Below, one piece after another: positions 20,000 through 31,154 of a stretch of DNA of 60,561 nt. The DNA lies in contig JBBHKE010003029.1 in the NCBI GenBank assembly GCA_037447655.1, positions 95,622-156,182 of the forward strand, in the 5' to 3' direction. This DNA is from Zygnema cylindricum. Taxonomy: Eukaryota; Streptophyta; Zygnematophyceae; Zygnematales; Zygnemataceae. Made by a program: the position numbers and the translations under genes. A model generated the notes under the pieces. It made no database searches and was not told where the DNA came from. It saw only the letters and a list, made by a program, of their open reading frames with translations. The number at the start of each line of letters is the position of its first letter. Position 1 is the first letter of the stretch.

Positions 20000-21333
20000 T
20001 TATAAAGGATGGGAAGAGGAAACTTGAGAAGGTGTCCCTTTAAGGGTGACAAGAGATCGTGTAGGTATGTGTTTAGAAATTGGTGATGCATTCCCCCCCC
20101 CAGCTCGTTGAGACGGATGGGTTTGTGCGTAACGAAATGCTGCAAATTCGAGGCCTAAGACAAATGAGAGAGATTGAGGGTCCATGACATTACCTTAAAG
20201 GATGCAGCGGTGTCTTTCTATTAAACCTTGGGCAGCCGTAGTGTTGGGAAGGAAATGCATAAGGTGTTCCTGTTCTGTGGCTGTAGGTTCATCTAGGACG
20301 CCTGTATGAATATTTTTGAGCAGTCCAGGCCCATCACCCAAGAAAGTGTGAAAGTGTGGATAAGACACTAGAGTGGGGAGAACTTTGAGTTGTTGGCCTG
20401 AGACGTTAATGTTGTAATTTGGCGGGTGATCAGAGTGCACACAAGTTTACACTTTGTGAAATAGAAGAAGTGCAATCTAAATATCTGTAAAAGGGGGTCT
20501 AACAAAAAGATTTCCTTCTCTAAGGCGTCCAATATCAATCAAGTTGGTCCATTTAGATCAGACCCAATGAGCTAATGATCCTTGACGAGCGGCATCAATG
20601 ATAAGAGGAGGACCAATTAATGCTTCTATCTGCTTCTAATCAGCTAACAATGTAGGTTGAGGATCGCTATAGGCTGCCACGTTTTCCATAATATATCCCA
20701 ATGGTCAATCAAAAGATTATAGAAAATGCATGATACGAAGTAATTCAAAAAATATTTTGGTGCGGGGATCACCTAAGCTGAGACATTTGCCTGCTCGTGA
20801 CATTCCCTGGCACTCCCAACCGGCAAAGAGAAGATCGATTGCTCCACATCGAGAAGGTGATGATTGCCTATCAAACAAATATCTTGAGGCAAGGCGGTAT
20901 GCATGTGAGCAAAGGCAGATTTCGGGAAAAGATGTGGATGTTTTCCGTGTAAAAGATTAGAATGATTTGTCTGGGCTTTCCGAGCTAAAGGGTCAGTGTC
21001 AACTGAGTAGTAGTGTTTGATAAGTAATCCGTTGCGAAGGCATGAGAGTAGAGAGGTTCCATTGCTTGCGAATAGGTCTAAAATGACTAGTCCATCGTGA
21101 TGAGGTTTGACTTGAATTGGTTTCCAATTAATGGGAAGAAAATCGGAAGAATCTACAACAATAAGAGGAAGAGGTGGAACCCGCGATAAAGGAATCTGAA
21201 GTGTGAGTTTGTAGATGTGATCAAACTCGCGAGAGTCAATAATAAAACCTAGATTATCAAAAAGTTCAAGCAAAGAAGGATTGTCGGGCAGAATTTCCTC
21301 TGCGGAAAGAAAATTAAAAAATTTTAATCTCAC
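20000..21333 (-). pseudogene. G1 cytosine-5 DNA methyltransferase domain
   Basis: An open stretch (21333-20773) carries motif I as ILDLFASNGTSLLSCL and the cofactor-pocket region YYSVDTDPLARK. After a frameshift near 20865 the catalytic motif IV reads AGWECQGMS (Cys codon about 20810-20812). Motif VI follows as MENVAAY and motif VIII as SLAHWV, stop, SKWTNL. The C-terminal part (20440-20000) has LPTLVSYP, EHLMHFLPNTTA and VMDPQSL, corresponding to motifs IX and X. C5 methyltransferases transfer a methyl group from S-adenosylmethionine to cytosine. The domain lies between protease and RT. Stops and shifts make this copy inactive. The Glu before the catalytic Cys is shared with G2. Confidence 0.8.
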
Positions 21334-22287
21334 CGAATTTCCGGAATAAGAAAAGGACAGATTGGGTTGCGTGAGCCATAATGGGTATGGGTTGGCGTGT
21401 TGAAATAATTGGTAGGAGGGTAGAAAAAAGTCTGATCATACATATCAACGCCGCCTCCTACTCTGAAAATCACATCTTGCCCCACTAAACACTCGTAATC
21501 ACTACATTTGGTGACCAATGCGTGAGCACAAACTTCTGCAAAATCAGATTCTGTACCATTTTGAAACCTAAAACAAATGGTTCCTTTGTAATGCCCAAAA
21601 TTGGTTCGGTTTTTCTTGTTGAGGTGAGTAAACGTGTGGAAGTGGACTGAAGTTTATCAGCTGTCAGACTTAGTTTCAATGCAAAAGATGACCCCTAAAT
21701 AACTAGTTTTTCACCAGTGTCCATAATTGGTAATGAGGGTATGACACCATTGACTGAAAATGCACCCTTCCCAATATCTAGAAAATTGATGTGTGGGTCA
21801 AGTAAACTACGCTCGTCGGTAGAGATAGGCTTGAGAGCGTCAAGATTACAGTTCATTTGTAAAGCCTGTAATGCTGCAAATGGGATGGATGTGACAGTAG
21901 TTTTTAGACTGGGTGAATCGGAAATCATAGTAGACAAAATGTATAATCTTTCCTTAACCCTATAGCTGTCTTCAATAGAGCGGTCAAGAATAGTGAGTGC
22001 TTTCGCCGTGATGGTGGAAGCTGTTTCGGCAAATTGGTTGTGGTTTCCTTGGAAAATGATAATGGTAGACGTGTGCTTGACTGTTTACCCTCGCGATTGT
22101 GATCAATTGTCCCCTTGTCAAACGTGGCTGCCCGCTTTTGAATGGTTAAATCTCGTAAAACTCCACCAGCTAGCGTGGGAAGGTGGACAATTGTACGAGC
22201 CATATCTGTTAAGTGAGTCGGCGGTTTCATTTGAGCCATAAGGGCTGCAAACTCGTCATTCATCATAACAACCATTTGAGTTTGCAT
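21330..22287 (-). pseudogene. G1 aspartic protease region
   Basis: Minus-strand pieces are MARTIVHLPTLAGGVLRDL, DPHINFLDIGKGAFSVNGV, then PIMDTGEKLVI with the DTG active site. SSFALKLSLTADKLQSTSTRL and KCSDYECLVGQDVIFRVGGG follow. G2 has the same protein in one open frame (31155-31943). At least one stop and two frame changes break the G1 copy. It runs in order into the methyltransferase. Confidence 0.75.
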
Positions 22288-22292
22288 TTCCT

Positions 22293-23794
22293 CTATTTCT
22301 TTTTCCCTCCGAGATACTTAAGGTTGAGAGTTTTTTCTGGCTCTTTAACTGGTTGGACTACTTTGGAAGATCTAGTCGGTATGCCACCATTTCGAATCTG
22401 ATTTTGATATGAAAATTTAGGGTTTTTGATGTGACAACGATACACAAAGTGGCCGGTCTGCTTGCAGTGTGTACAGGTCGCAAGTTTATCTGGGAACATT
22501 ACTGTAATATGCGGACGCCGTACGTATGTGTACGAAAAATGCAAGTCCGTATAAATAAAATATACGTAAAAGTACAAAATGTACCCTAAAAGTCTCAAAA
22601 TAATAACCGTCAAAAGTACGAAAACATACGGACACTGTACGTAAATGTACGAATAATAGTTGGCTGTTTAACATAAAAAAAAAGGGGGCTGACTTTATTA
22701 AAAAGCGCGATGGTAAACCATCTAAGTTCATGGGGAACAAAAGAGAAGTAGCACGACAAAAATTGAAAAACTATATGTTGGGGGAAAAAACAAAAACGAT
22801 AAGCAAGGCAAAAGCAACGAAACCACAAAATGACAACTAGTAGACGGAAAACACCCAAAAAAGCAAAAAACAACAAACGAAACTTTGGCATCTGATATCA
22901 AATCGGGTAACGCTTCCCGCAAGGTCTCCATGCGGGCTCGTAAACCGATGGCAGTTTAGCCCGGTTTAAGCTCAAAATTCATTAATTGTTTAACTTGGTC
23001 AGGATTTTGCATCCGATACTCATCTTGTAACAAATTAAACATTATGGTGAGAGGGTCTTGTAACGGAATAGTCATCCCAGGTCGTGCCGGACGGCGGCTC
23101 GGGCTGCAATGGCATATTGGTGGGGAACCTCCGCCACAGCTGGGTAAAGAACATTGCCAAGGGCATCTAGACCACGGAAATAGCAGCTCGATACAAAATT
23201 TCTGCTTGACCTATGACCTCAGGCGTACCAACAAATTGTGGAGAATATTCAGTCATCGCAAGTGTGCCATCATACTTGCGGGAATATAAGGTAAGGGCGG
23301 ACCTGCGATCGTAACACCCGAGAAGGGAGAAAGCGACACGCATGTCAAATCTATCTTGATAACCGAAAGCTAGATCTCGCATTTTAGTGTCGAATAACAT
23401 TCGAAAATGAGATAAACTCATAGTATCCTTCATTCCGGAAAAGCAGAATTGAAGTTTACTAAGAGCGCCCTCCGATGTGGAGGCCATCAAAAGAGACGAG
23501 TTAGTCGAGTTAAAGCGTGAGTCAGTGCTAACGGAGACCAAAAAGAAAGGATATCTGAATCAAGTTCCCTTTCGTTATCAACCTCTTGCACAGATAGCGT
23601 GGAAAGAATAGATGACAAAGATGAGACTATTGTTAAATCTGAACGAGTAGAGGACGCTCTAGATTGAATTAAAGGACTTAACGTCAAAGGAACCAAATTG
23701 ATAAATTCAATTGATTCAAATTTGATGAACGGAAAGTTTCAACACTACGTGTAGATCCGTATGAGTGGTCTAGATTATCCCAATCAGTGGGCAT
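22293..23794 (-). pseudogene. G1 gag
   Basis: The start is the ATG complement at 23792-23794 (MPTDWDNLDHSYG), matching G2's MPTDWDNLHYLSG. The middle block (23541-23167) reads FCFSGMKDTMSLSHFRMLFDTKMRDLAF, split here into recognisable motifs DTMS.SHFRML and DLAF.YQDRFD shared with G2. Near 22480-22440 lies one CCHC knuckle (CTHCKQTGHFVYRC). The stretch that in G2 carries the first knuckle is replaced by unrelated DNA (22500-22890). Frame changes make it non-functional. Confidence 0.75.
22500..22890. repeat. Foreign stretch inside G1 gag
   Basis: Comparison with G2 shows that the gag sequence between METLREALPDL and the last zinc knuckle is replaced by about 390 bp of AT-rich DNA. It contains an imperfect direct repeat (GCGGACGCCGTACGTATGTGTACGA and ACGGACACTGTACGTAAATGTACGA, near 22512 and 22628). 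It may be a small insertion with local deletion. I do not recognise its family. Confidence 0.5.
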
Positions 23795-24944
23795 AAAAAT
23801 GACTGAGATAAAAACCTAATCCGCTAATAGATATGCCTTATACGACGTGTAGCAAATGCCATACCATTCCACATACGTAGGAAACAATCTCAACCAGTCT
23901 CTAACAAGGCCAAGATGGCCAAATCTGGTCAAGAGGTCGCTTTTACCGAAACCTCTACCTTGTAAACGACTGGGCAAGGCAGAAAAACCACATCTATAAA
24001 GGCAGAAAATTGCTAAACAAACACCAAGAGGTGTAGATTTAAAGTTCTAAAGACAGAAAATAGTTCTATCCAAGGCCACCAACAGCCAGATCTAACAATA
24101 AAATTCCACGCCAAACAGTTAATAATAAAAACACAAGACCACTCATAGCTAGATGACAAGCATAAAAAGCGTCGACAGTGCAGATGCTCGATACAATTTA
24201 GACGAATGGGACCCAATCCACTCACGTACCCTCTAAACGATCAACAAGTATTCTGACACGCGCTTGTATCCGCAAGGTATTGTGAACTTACAAACCAATC
24301 TTTGCAATTTGGTGATTGCCAAGGGTGAACAGCGGTTGTTCGCTCCAATATGAGTTTTGCAGAGCTCTAAATAAAAAACGAATATGCTCTACTATCTCCA
24401 CTTTTGGGTGAAGTATGTCACAATGTGAAAGATCGATGCATTCGATCAACAACGAGCTAGCAAGAAAAATCCCAAATACCCAAATTAGTGTAGTATATTC
24501 TTGGCCGAAAAACTCGCCAAGGAGATGACTTTGTCAACTAACAAGCAAACAATAATAGAGATTGCACAACTAGTTTTAGATTTTATTTTTCTTTAGTTTA
24601 TTTTTTTTTCAACAAACAAGTACAACTTTGAAGAATATTTCAAAATACAAGGATATGTTATCAGATCGCACAAACAAACAAAAGTAATGTAAAATCTAAA
24701 TTGAAGAAAATAGAGAAAAACTGACAAATTTTAAATTGCCGATAATATAGAAAAACTGTCAATGTAAAATTAAGGAAAATAGAATCACACTGACAATGTC
24801 GAATCGCAAAAAAAAGAGCAAGAGTGATAATGCCAAATTACACGAAATAGAAAGTGCTCACAATTTCAAATTGTAGAACAATAGAAAAACAGACAATTTC
24901 AAATTGCAAATTAATAAAAAACAGCAATTTCAAGAGCAAAGGAA
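23795..24944 (-). other. G1 5' leader
   Basis: This lies between the 5' LTR and gag and shows no coding sequence. It shares blocks with the G2 leader, such as CCGCAAGG, GGTGA.C...GTTCG and GTTTTGCAGAGCTC. The part next to the LTR (about 24720-24930) is an imperfect tandem array with a unit near 35 bp containing GACAATTTCAAATTG. Confidence 0.6.
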
Positions 24945-26082
24945 TAATAAGCCAACGGATAGCCACTAGGCTTCTTGGTCAGTTTATATTCCTTACAAGA
25001 TTTCAATATGTAAAGATTTAACTCAATACCACAACACGCAAACTGAAAACGTAGCAAACTGCGAGCAAATCTGAGATAACCAGATTTAGTCACACACAAA
25101 ACATACGAGGAAAGCCAACCCTAATCCACTATCACCCAGTAAACCACACAAGAAAACCCAAAATTGTCCCATCACAATACAAGGTTCAGCAACAGTCTGA
25201 GAAAGAAGGCCGAGCAGCAATCCACTTGATAGGACGCGAGAAGAAGTGAAGGGAAACCAGTTAGGCCTCGGCGTGAGACGTGTAGATTAAATTGTATTGC
25301 AGGTTTACAGAGAAAGAAGGTAATAGCTAAGCAGGGGAACGCTTAATAACCAAAAAAATAGTCACTAAAACTATCTTGACAATTTCACAAGAAAAATCCT
25401 CAAAGTTTAGGTCAAATCTTCCAAAATGAGAATTCTTGTGCTCTTGAAATTGTGAGCACAGAATTCTCCTAAAATTTGCTAAGTACGAAATCTACAGCTG
25501 AGTGTCTAACCTACTACAAATACATGCGGTCTTTGTAGTCGTCTGCGCCTAGTTTGGATTTTGGCCAATAGGCGACCAAAATCGTTTGCCTTTCATTACA
25601 AAATCTACAACCTACGGATAAAAACCCTTCCTATGCTACATGTGAATGCGTGAGACCTCCAACGGTCCACGACTTAAAATTAACCAATTGCGTCACGGTG
25701 TGAAGATTGAATCTGAATCGTGCGTTCTTTTGCATCCTTTGTGGCTGTGGATTCGCATTCGCGTCAAATGTGGTACATGTAAATTCTGTCGTTCAACATT
25801 TCGCGTCACTAGTTGTACGGACAAAAACTCAAACTGGTTCGCGGAAATTTTGGCCAGCAAATTAAGTCCGTTCGCGGAATTCCGGCGACTGTCGACTTCG
25901 CGTACGGAATCCAAATCGTCCGCGGGTTTCACGGCGTCTGACCAGAATTTGTACGGCCCTGTAGTCACCGAAACATACCCACGTTTAAATTAGTGTGGCG
26001 TCCCATTTGAAGGACCATTTCCATGCAATTAAATATAATTAATTGCGCTGACGTGATATAGCATGACACATCGTGCATGTCT
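24945..26082 (-). repeat. 5' LTR of gypsy G1, truncated
   Basis: This matches 15385-16510. Its far end, the LTR start in the sense direction, is missing: the match ends at about 26080, where a gypsy protease fragment begins. Confidence 0.8.
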
Positions 26083-26570
26083 ATTCCTCCACATACTCGG
26101 AGGATGACATCCTATCCCACTAAGCATTTGTAATCGTTGCATTTTGTGACCAATGCTTTTGCAGAAATTTCCATAAACTCATTTTGGATTCCGTTTTGGA
26201 ACGGAAAGACGAGCGGATATTTGGTGATTCCAAGCACCAACTCTGTGGTACCAGCTGAAGTGAGAAGTCGTGTAGACGTGGCTTGAAGCTTTTCTAAGTT
26301 TAGACCAAGCTTGAGCGCAAATCACGATCCGAGGATCACGCGTTTGGCTCCAATGTCTATGAGAGGAAGAGAGAGAACGACACCATTGATAGAGAAAGAC
26401 TTTTGCGAGTTATCCAAAAAACCGATATGAGGGTCAAGGTTACGGCGGTCATCCGCGGTAACCGGCAAAATAACCAAAAGATTGCCATTCAATGCAGAGC
26501 CCTCAACGCGGCAGCTCGGGCGAACTCGTCAACACGAGCAGAGGCTATATGGACCTCATTAACAAGAGGA
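26083..26570 (-). pseudogene. gypsy protease fragment G3
   Basis: Minus-strand translation matches the G2 protease region: DEFARAAALRAL, NLDPHIGFLDNSQKSFSING, PLIDIGAKRVILGS (the active-site DTG reads DIG), KLGLNLEKLQATSTRL and KCNDYKCLVG. It is joined at about 26570 to the G2 integrase C-terminus and at about 26083 to the G1 LTR. It is therefore a piece of a third gypsy copy, or a rearranged piece of a known one. Stops are present. Confidence 0.7.
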
Positions 26571-27878
26571 GGGGCATTGGGAACGCACTCCGTCGCCTCG
26601 GTGATCGGCATCCGCATCCCGTCCATATCTCGTGAAAAATCATGTAAGTAGCAAGGTGCACAGTTCTTTGAATGCTCTCGCATCGTCCTCGTATCCGCAC
26701 CCTCCAAACCCAACATCCCGTTAGCATCCATTTCAACCACACGAACAATGTGTGGTGAAACATCTGTGTCCATAGTATCGAACGATTGTCGTCGGAGGTA
26801 CACGTAATCGCCGACCCGGTAGGATTCCGTTGTGGCTTGTAACTGCCACTCCGCGTGGTGGGAAACCTTAAAGTATCTCTATGCTGGGCTATTTGCAAAT
26901 TATCAAAAACCATAGGCATCTCCCGGGCGAAAAGCAAAGCACGTCGGGTAAGTTCTTCCAAAAATATGGTGTCAGACACTAGAGGCAGAGGTAAACTTGC
27001 CGCTTTTTGAATATTCCGACTGAGCAAAGGTGCTCACCAACAGAATATAGTACGGAATGAAATTAGCCAAGCTAGCTTGTAGTGACATCAGGTATCCCAT
27101 AGTGATAGAGCCCAAGGATTCGTCCCAAACGGAGATGTGTTTCTCTAAACAATGCTTTCGGAGAGCCCAATTGCAAGTCTGGACAGCTCGTTCCACCAAG
27201 CCATCGGCTTTTGGGTGATCACGACTCGTCCAGCGGTGATCAATTAAAGCTTTATCGAACATCTCTTGAAATTCCCCTCGTAACTCCGTACCTTGGTCCT
27301 TAAGAACCTCCGCAAGAGCTCCATAACGCAAGAAAAATTGCTATTTAAAAGCAGCGGTGATCAGTTTAGCGTTCTTGTGGAGAAGAGCGACCATCTCTAC
27401 CCACTTTCTAAATTTTTTTATCATTATCATAATGGATTTTTTCCCCTTCCGAGATAAGGGAAACGGTCCGGCGAGATCCATGGACCAACGATAAAACAAT
27501 CATTTGATGGGCAATGGCTGTAGAGACACCTACCAATTAGAGAAAAAGGTGCGTAACCGGTCGTATGTGGCGCATTTGTGGAGAATGGCCTCCACATCGG
27601 CTTCCATTCTAGACCACCAATAGCGTGCTTGTACAAGGCTCAAAGTGCGCTTCGTCCAGTAATGTCCGAGCTCGAAATGTATCTGCTCAATCAAGGATAA
27701 GCGCTCGGTTGGCTGAGGGATATGCCGATGACTGCTGTCCGCCAACAATCGAACTAAAGATCCGCCGAGCCACAGATAATTTTTGGCTCGTTTTTTTACT
27801 CGGTCTTCCTCCTCGGCGGTAGTACCGTGCTGAAAGGTTTGAGAGGAGAGGAAGAGGATTAATGAGCCGTCGCGTCAA
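26571..27878 (-). pseudogene. G2 integrase
   Basis: The zinc domain reads IEQIHFELGHYWTKRTLSLV, then CATYD (second Cys lost). The core has LKDQGTELRGEF with the second catalytic Asp, and PKADGLVERAVQTCNWALRKH with the Glu. The C-terminal region reads HRDTLRFPTTRSGSYKPQ, then RRQSFDTMDTDVSPHIVRVV and MRMPITEATEC. At that point the PHD finger should follow, but the sequence switches to the protease fragment at 26570. Several frame changes are present. Confidence 0.8.
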
Positions 27879-28079
27879 AAATTAGTGGCCGGCCGAGGGT
27901 GAGGAAAAGAAGAGAGAAAATAAGTGATATAAGAACCAACCGACATGGCCGATACCTCGTCTTCGTCGCAATCTTGCCGGACCTTTTTATCGATGGTCCG
28001 AGGTAGTGGATTTCGGGAAATCCCGTTGGCGTTCAAGCTTAACACACTGGGCCGATGGATGATCTCAACATGTACTATT

Positions 28080-28545
28080 GTAAAATTAAAGCCCATCAAA
28101 GAAGCTTCCCTGAAAAGCTTATCGTTGGTCATCAACCACTAAAGGGGTTAATGGTCTGTTAAGAGCGTGAATGGCTTGCCGTAAAGATAATGCCAAAAAT
28201 GAACAACACACCATACCGCGGCGAGACACTCACCCTCGTAGCTATTGTAATTAGATTCAACTCGGTTAGGTCGTTATTGCTGCGGTTGGCGTATGCCACT
28301 ACGTATTTCTCTCCATTCAACTCTCTTTGCGTTAAAATGGCCGCAATACCAGGCTTCTCGAAATCGGTTTGTAGGCAAAAGGGAAGCTTGTGGTTAGGAG
28401 GTCGAAGAATGGGAGCTCTGGAAAGGGTGGTTTTCAGTTTTTGAAACGCTTCTACTTGGGTAGGTACCCAAAAAAAAGGCACTTCTTTTTTGAGAAGGTC
28501 ATTAAAGGGAGACGCAATCATACTAAATTTAGTACAAATCAACGC
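28080..28545 (-). pseudogene. G2 RNase H
   Basis: Motifs are APILRPPNHKLPFCLQTDFEKPG (gypsy RNase H start with a catalytic Asp), AAILTQRELNGEKYVVAYANRSN and FTASHSRS-like frame-shifted ends. A frameshift in the GECLAAVW region puts the remainder in another frame. Confidence 0.75.
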
Positions 28546-28556
28546 TAATAATTGGC

Positions 28557-29818
28557 TTATCTGAGAAAAGCCCGCAGACTAGTGAGATAGGTGGGCGCCG
28601 ACAGTTTAGTGATCGCCTCTACCTTAGCTTCTAAAGAAGTGATGCCCTCAGCCGAAATAAAATGGCCAAGATAGGGCACTCCCTCTGCACCGAAATTACA
28701 CTTGGTCGGGTGACACTCCAGCCCGACTATCTTTAACTCGGTGAGCACCCACTCAATATGACGGACGTGCTCCTCCACCGTGGCGGAAGCGATTATCAAG
28801 TCATCGATGTAGCAACGGGCAAATTTATATCCACCTAGAACCGAATCCATGACTTTCAGAAACATGGCGGGTGCGTTCTTAAGACCGAAGGGTATGACTG
28901 CCCACTCCCACTGACCATCACTACCCCAAAATGCAGTTTTGTACAATCTCTTTCCTCAATTTCAATCTGGTTAAACCCTTGACGTAAGTCAAGAATGCTA
29001 AAAAACTTTGCACCACCTACATGGTCAAATATTTCCTCCGCTAGAGGCATGGGGTGGCGGTCTTGAACGGTCAAGGCATTGAGCTCTCGGTAGTCCCCAC
29101 ACATTCTTCGCTCATAAAAATTTCCGTCGGAATCTTTTTTCCTAGGCATGACTGTGGGAGCAACAAAGGTGGAATCCGACCGATAGATTAGACCAGCTTC
29201 TTCCAATTTCACACATCTTTTGTCCATCATCTCCCATTCCATTTCAAAGAGACGGTGTTTCGGCTTAAAGATGGGTCGATCGTCTTCAAGGTCGATTGAC
29301 ATTTTGTAAGTAGAATGACGTCCAAGGTCATTCATGGAGAAAGCAAAAGCATCTATATGACAGGTGAAAGTGTCACTTATTAGTGCATGTTCCCCCTTCG
29401 TGAGGCTGGAACCGAACTTCCACTTGGGCGTCTTAGGACTCTTGATAGTGAAAGCTTCCATGGCCTGAGCAAATGCGATTTGCTCATCAACAATGAGGGA
29501 TTGGCCTAACTCGTATTTTATCGGCATTTGTTGCAGGCAGTTCACCCAGTGGTGCCAACTACGCGTGGGAAATGCAGCTGTCCAGTGCGGTGCCGAACCG
29601 GAAAACAATGAAATTGTGGATTGAACGGCTGTATAGGCCGGGATTTCCCAAGACATTTGACTCGGGTTGAGGAAATCATAGATATAGATATCCTTAATTG
29701 CAAGTGTGAGAGAAGGGAAGAGAAAAAATTGAAATGGATTTCCCATGAGAGTAGGAGAGATGCGAGAGGAAACATGACGTGAAGGAGCCGCCGTATTCCC
29801 TACCCCCCTTGGTTGCAC
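28557..29818 (-). pseudogene. G2 reverse transcriptase
   Basis: The long open stretch 29818-28856 contains DLEDDRPIFKPKHRLFEMEWE, RMCGDYRELNALTVQDRHPMP and FFSILDLRQGFNQIEIE in recognisable order. A shift near 28945 leads to the next open stretch, with AFWGSDGQWEWAVIPFGLK, CYIDDLIIASATVEEH (catalytic YIDD) and GVPYLGHFISAEGI. The upstream linker (29818-29560) is in the same frame as the methyltransferase C-terminus, separated by one TAG at 29828-29830. In G1 a Gln codon sits there. Confidence 0.88.
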
Positions 29819-29827
29819 GGGTTGATT

Positions 29828-31154
29828 CTATGCATAGTGACCAGCTCCAAAGCCGAGACCTAAGACAAATGATAAAGACTGAGGATCCATGACCCTACCC
29901 AACAAAGTGCAACGCTGTCTATCCGTAAGGCCGGGGGCCGCAGTAGTGCCTGGAATAAAATGCATGAGATGCTCCCGTTCTGTGGCCGTAGGCTCCTCTA
30001 ACTCTCCAGTGACATTATTCCAGAGCATGCCTGGACCGATATGAGAGTATGCATGGGAATTAGGGTAAGACACTAAAGTAGGAAGGACTATGAGGGGGCA
30101 GGACAGGTACATTAATGTTGTAATTAGGAGGGTAGTCAGATTCGACACATGATTGAACTTGGTGGAAGGGAAGCAAAGCGGTCGTAATGTCTATAGTCGG
30201 AGGTTGTACCAACAAATTAGCCTCACGAAGACGACCAACATCGATTAGGTTGGTCCATTTGGAGCGAACTCGATGTGCCAAGGACCCATGCCGAGCGGCA
30301 TTAATAATTAGCGGGGGTCCGATAAGGTGTTCTATGCGCTTATAGTCAGCCTGAACTGTTGGCCGAGGATCATTATAAGCGGCGACGTTCTCTAAAATGT
30401 ATCCGACAGGCTTGGCCATGGTTTGAAGAAAATGAAGGACCCTCAAAAGCTTAAAAAACAATTTGGTACTGGGATTCGCCAAACGAAGACCTTTGCCGGC
30501 CCAAGATATTCCTTGACACTCCCACCCTCCAAAAACAAGGCTTATCAGTTCGACATCCCGGAGATGATGATAACTAAGGATGCGGATGTCTTGTGGAAAA
30601 GTAGTGTGCATGTGTAACAAGGCTGACTTTGGAAACAAGTGTGGATACTGTGAATGCAGGAGATTACAGTGGTGCAATTGTGTTTTTCTAGCTAATGCAT
30701 CAATTTCTACTGCATAATAGTGACGGATGAGGAGACCATTCCGTAAACATGACAATAGTGAAGTTCCGATCCCAGCGAATAGGTCTAAAATAACGACCCC
30801 GTCTGTATGAGGACTCAGCTGTACGGTCTTCCAACTGATTGGAAGGAAACTTGAAGGATCGGTTGCAACTGTAGATATAGGAGGGATAGTCGTTAATGAA
30901 ATAGATGATGTGTACTTATAAATATTGTCAAATGTTTGAGAATTGATACGAAAACCCGGTTTAGCAAAGAGCTCGGGTAAGGGAGAACTATCCGGTATAA
31001 TTTCTTCGGCCAAAAGAGAGTGGAAAATTTCCTCCCCAACGCAGTTCCCCAAAAATGCGGGTAGAGCCGTAGCCGAGTGAGCCACAGTGGGCAAAGATCC
31101 GGGGGCTGAAATGAGAGGGAGGCAGATTTTGCGCTCCGGAAAGTGTGTCGGTCG
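29828..31154 (-). pseudogene. G2 cytosine-5 DNA methyltransferase domain
   Basis: The open stretch 31094-30060 (344 residues) holds motif I DLFAGIGTSLL (about 104-114), cofactor-pocket residues YYAVEID (126-132), catalytic motif IV GGWECQGIS with Cys193 (codon 30516-30518), motif VI ENVAAY (235-240) and motif VIII SLAHRVRSKWTNL (271-283). After a one-base shift near 30090, motifs IX-X follow at 30148-29828: VLPTLVSYP, REHLMHFIPGTTA and RVMDPQSL. The order and spacing are those of a complete C5 methyltransferase; motif VIII resembles the DNMT3/DRM group. The usual Pro before the catalytic Cys is Glu, also in G1. It would methylate cytosines using S-adenosylmethionine. It is in frame with the protease upstream, with one TAA at 31155-31157 between. 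Confidence 0.87.

Larger units (their letters stand above)
15225..26082 (-). mobile_element. Ty3/gypsy retrotransposon G1 with DNA methyltransferase and PHD finger
   Basis: This is bounded by LTRs at 15385-16703 and 24945-26082, with an extra partial LTR start at 15225-15384. The minus-strand order is leader, gag, protease, cytosine-5 methyltransferase, RT, RNase H, integrase, PHD finger, polypurine tract. RT before integrase marks it as Ty3/gypsy. Every domain carries stops or frameshifts. The insertion of a methyltransferase between protease and RT is shared with G2. Confidence 0.85.

Noticed and set aside
20730-20960. Plus-strand frame of 76 codons
   Set aside because: It is the shadow of the methyltransferase on the opposite strand.
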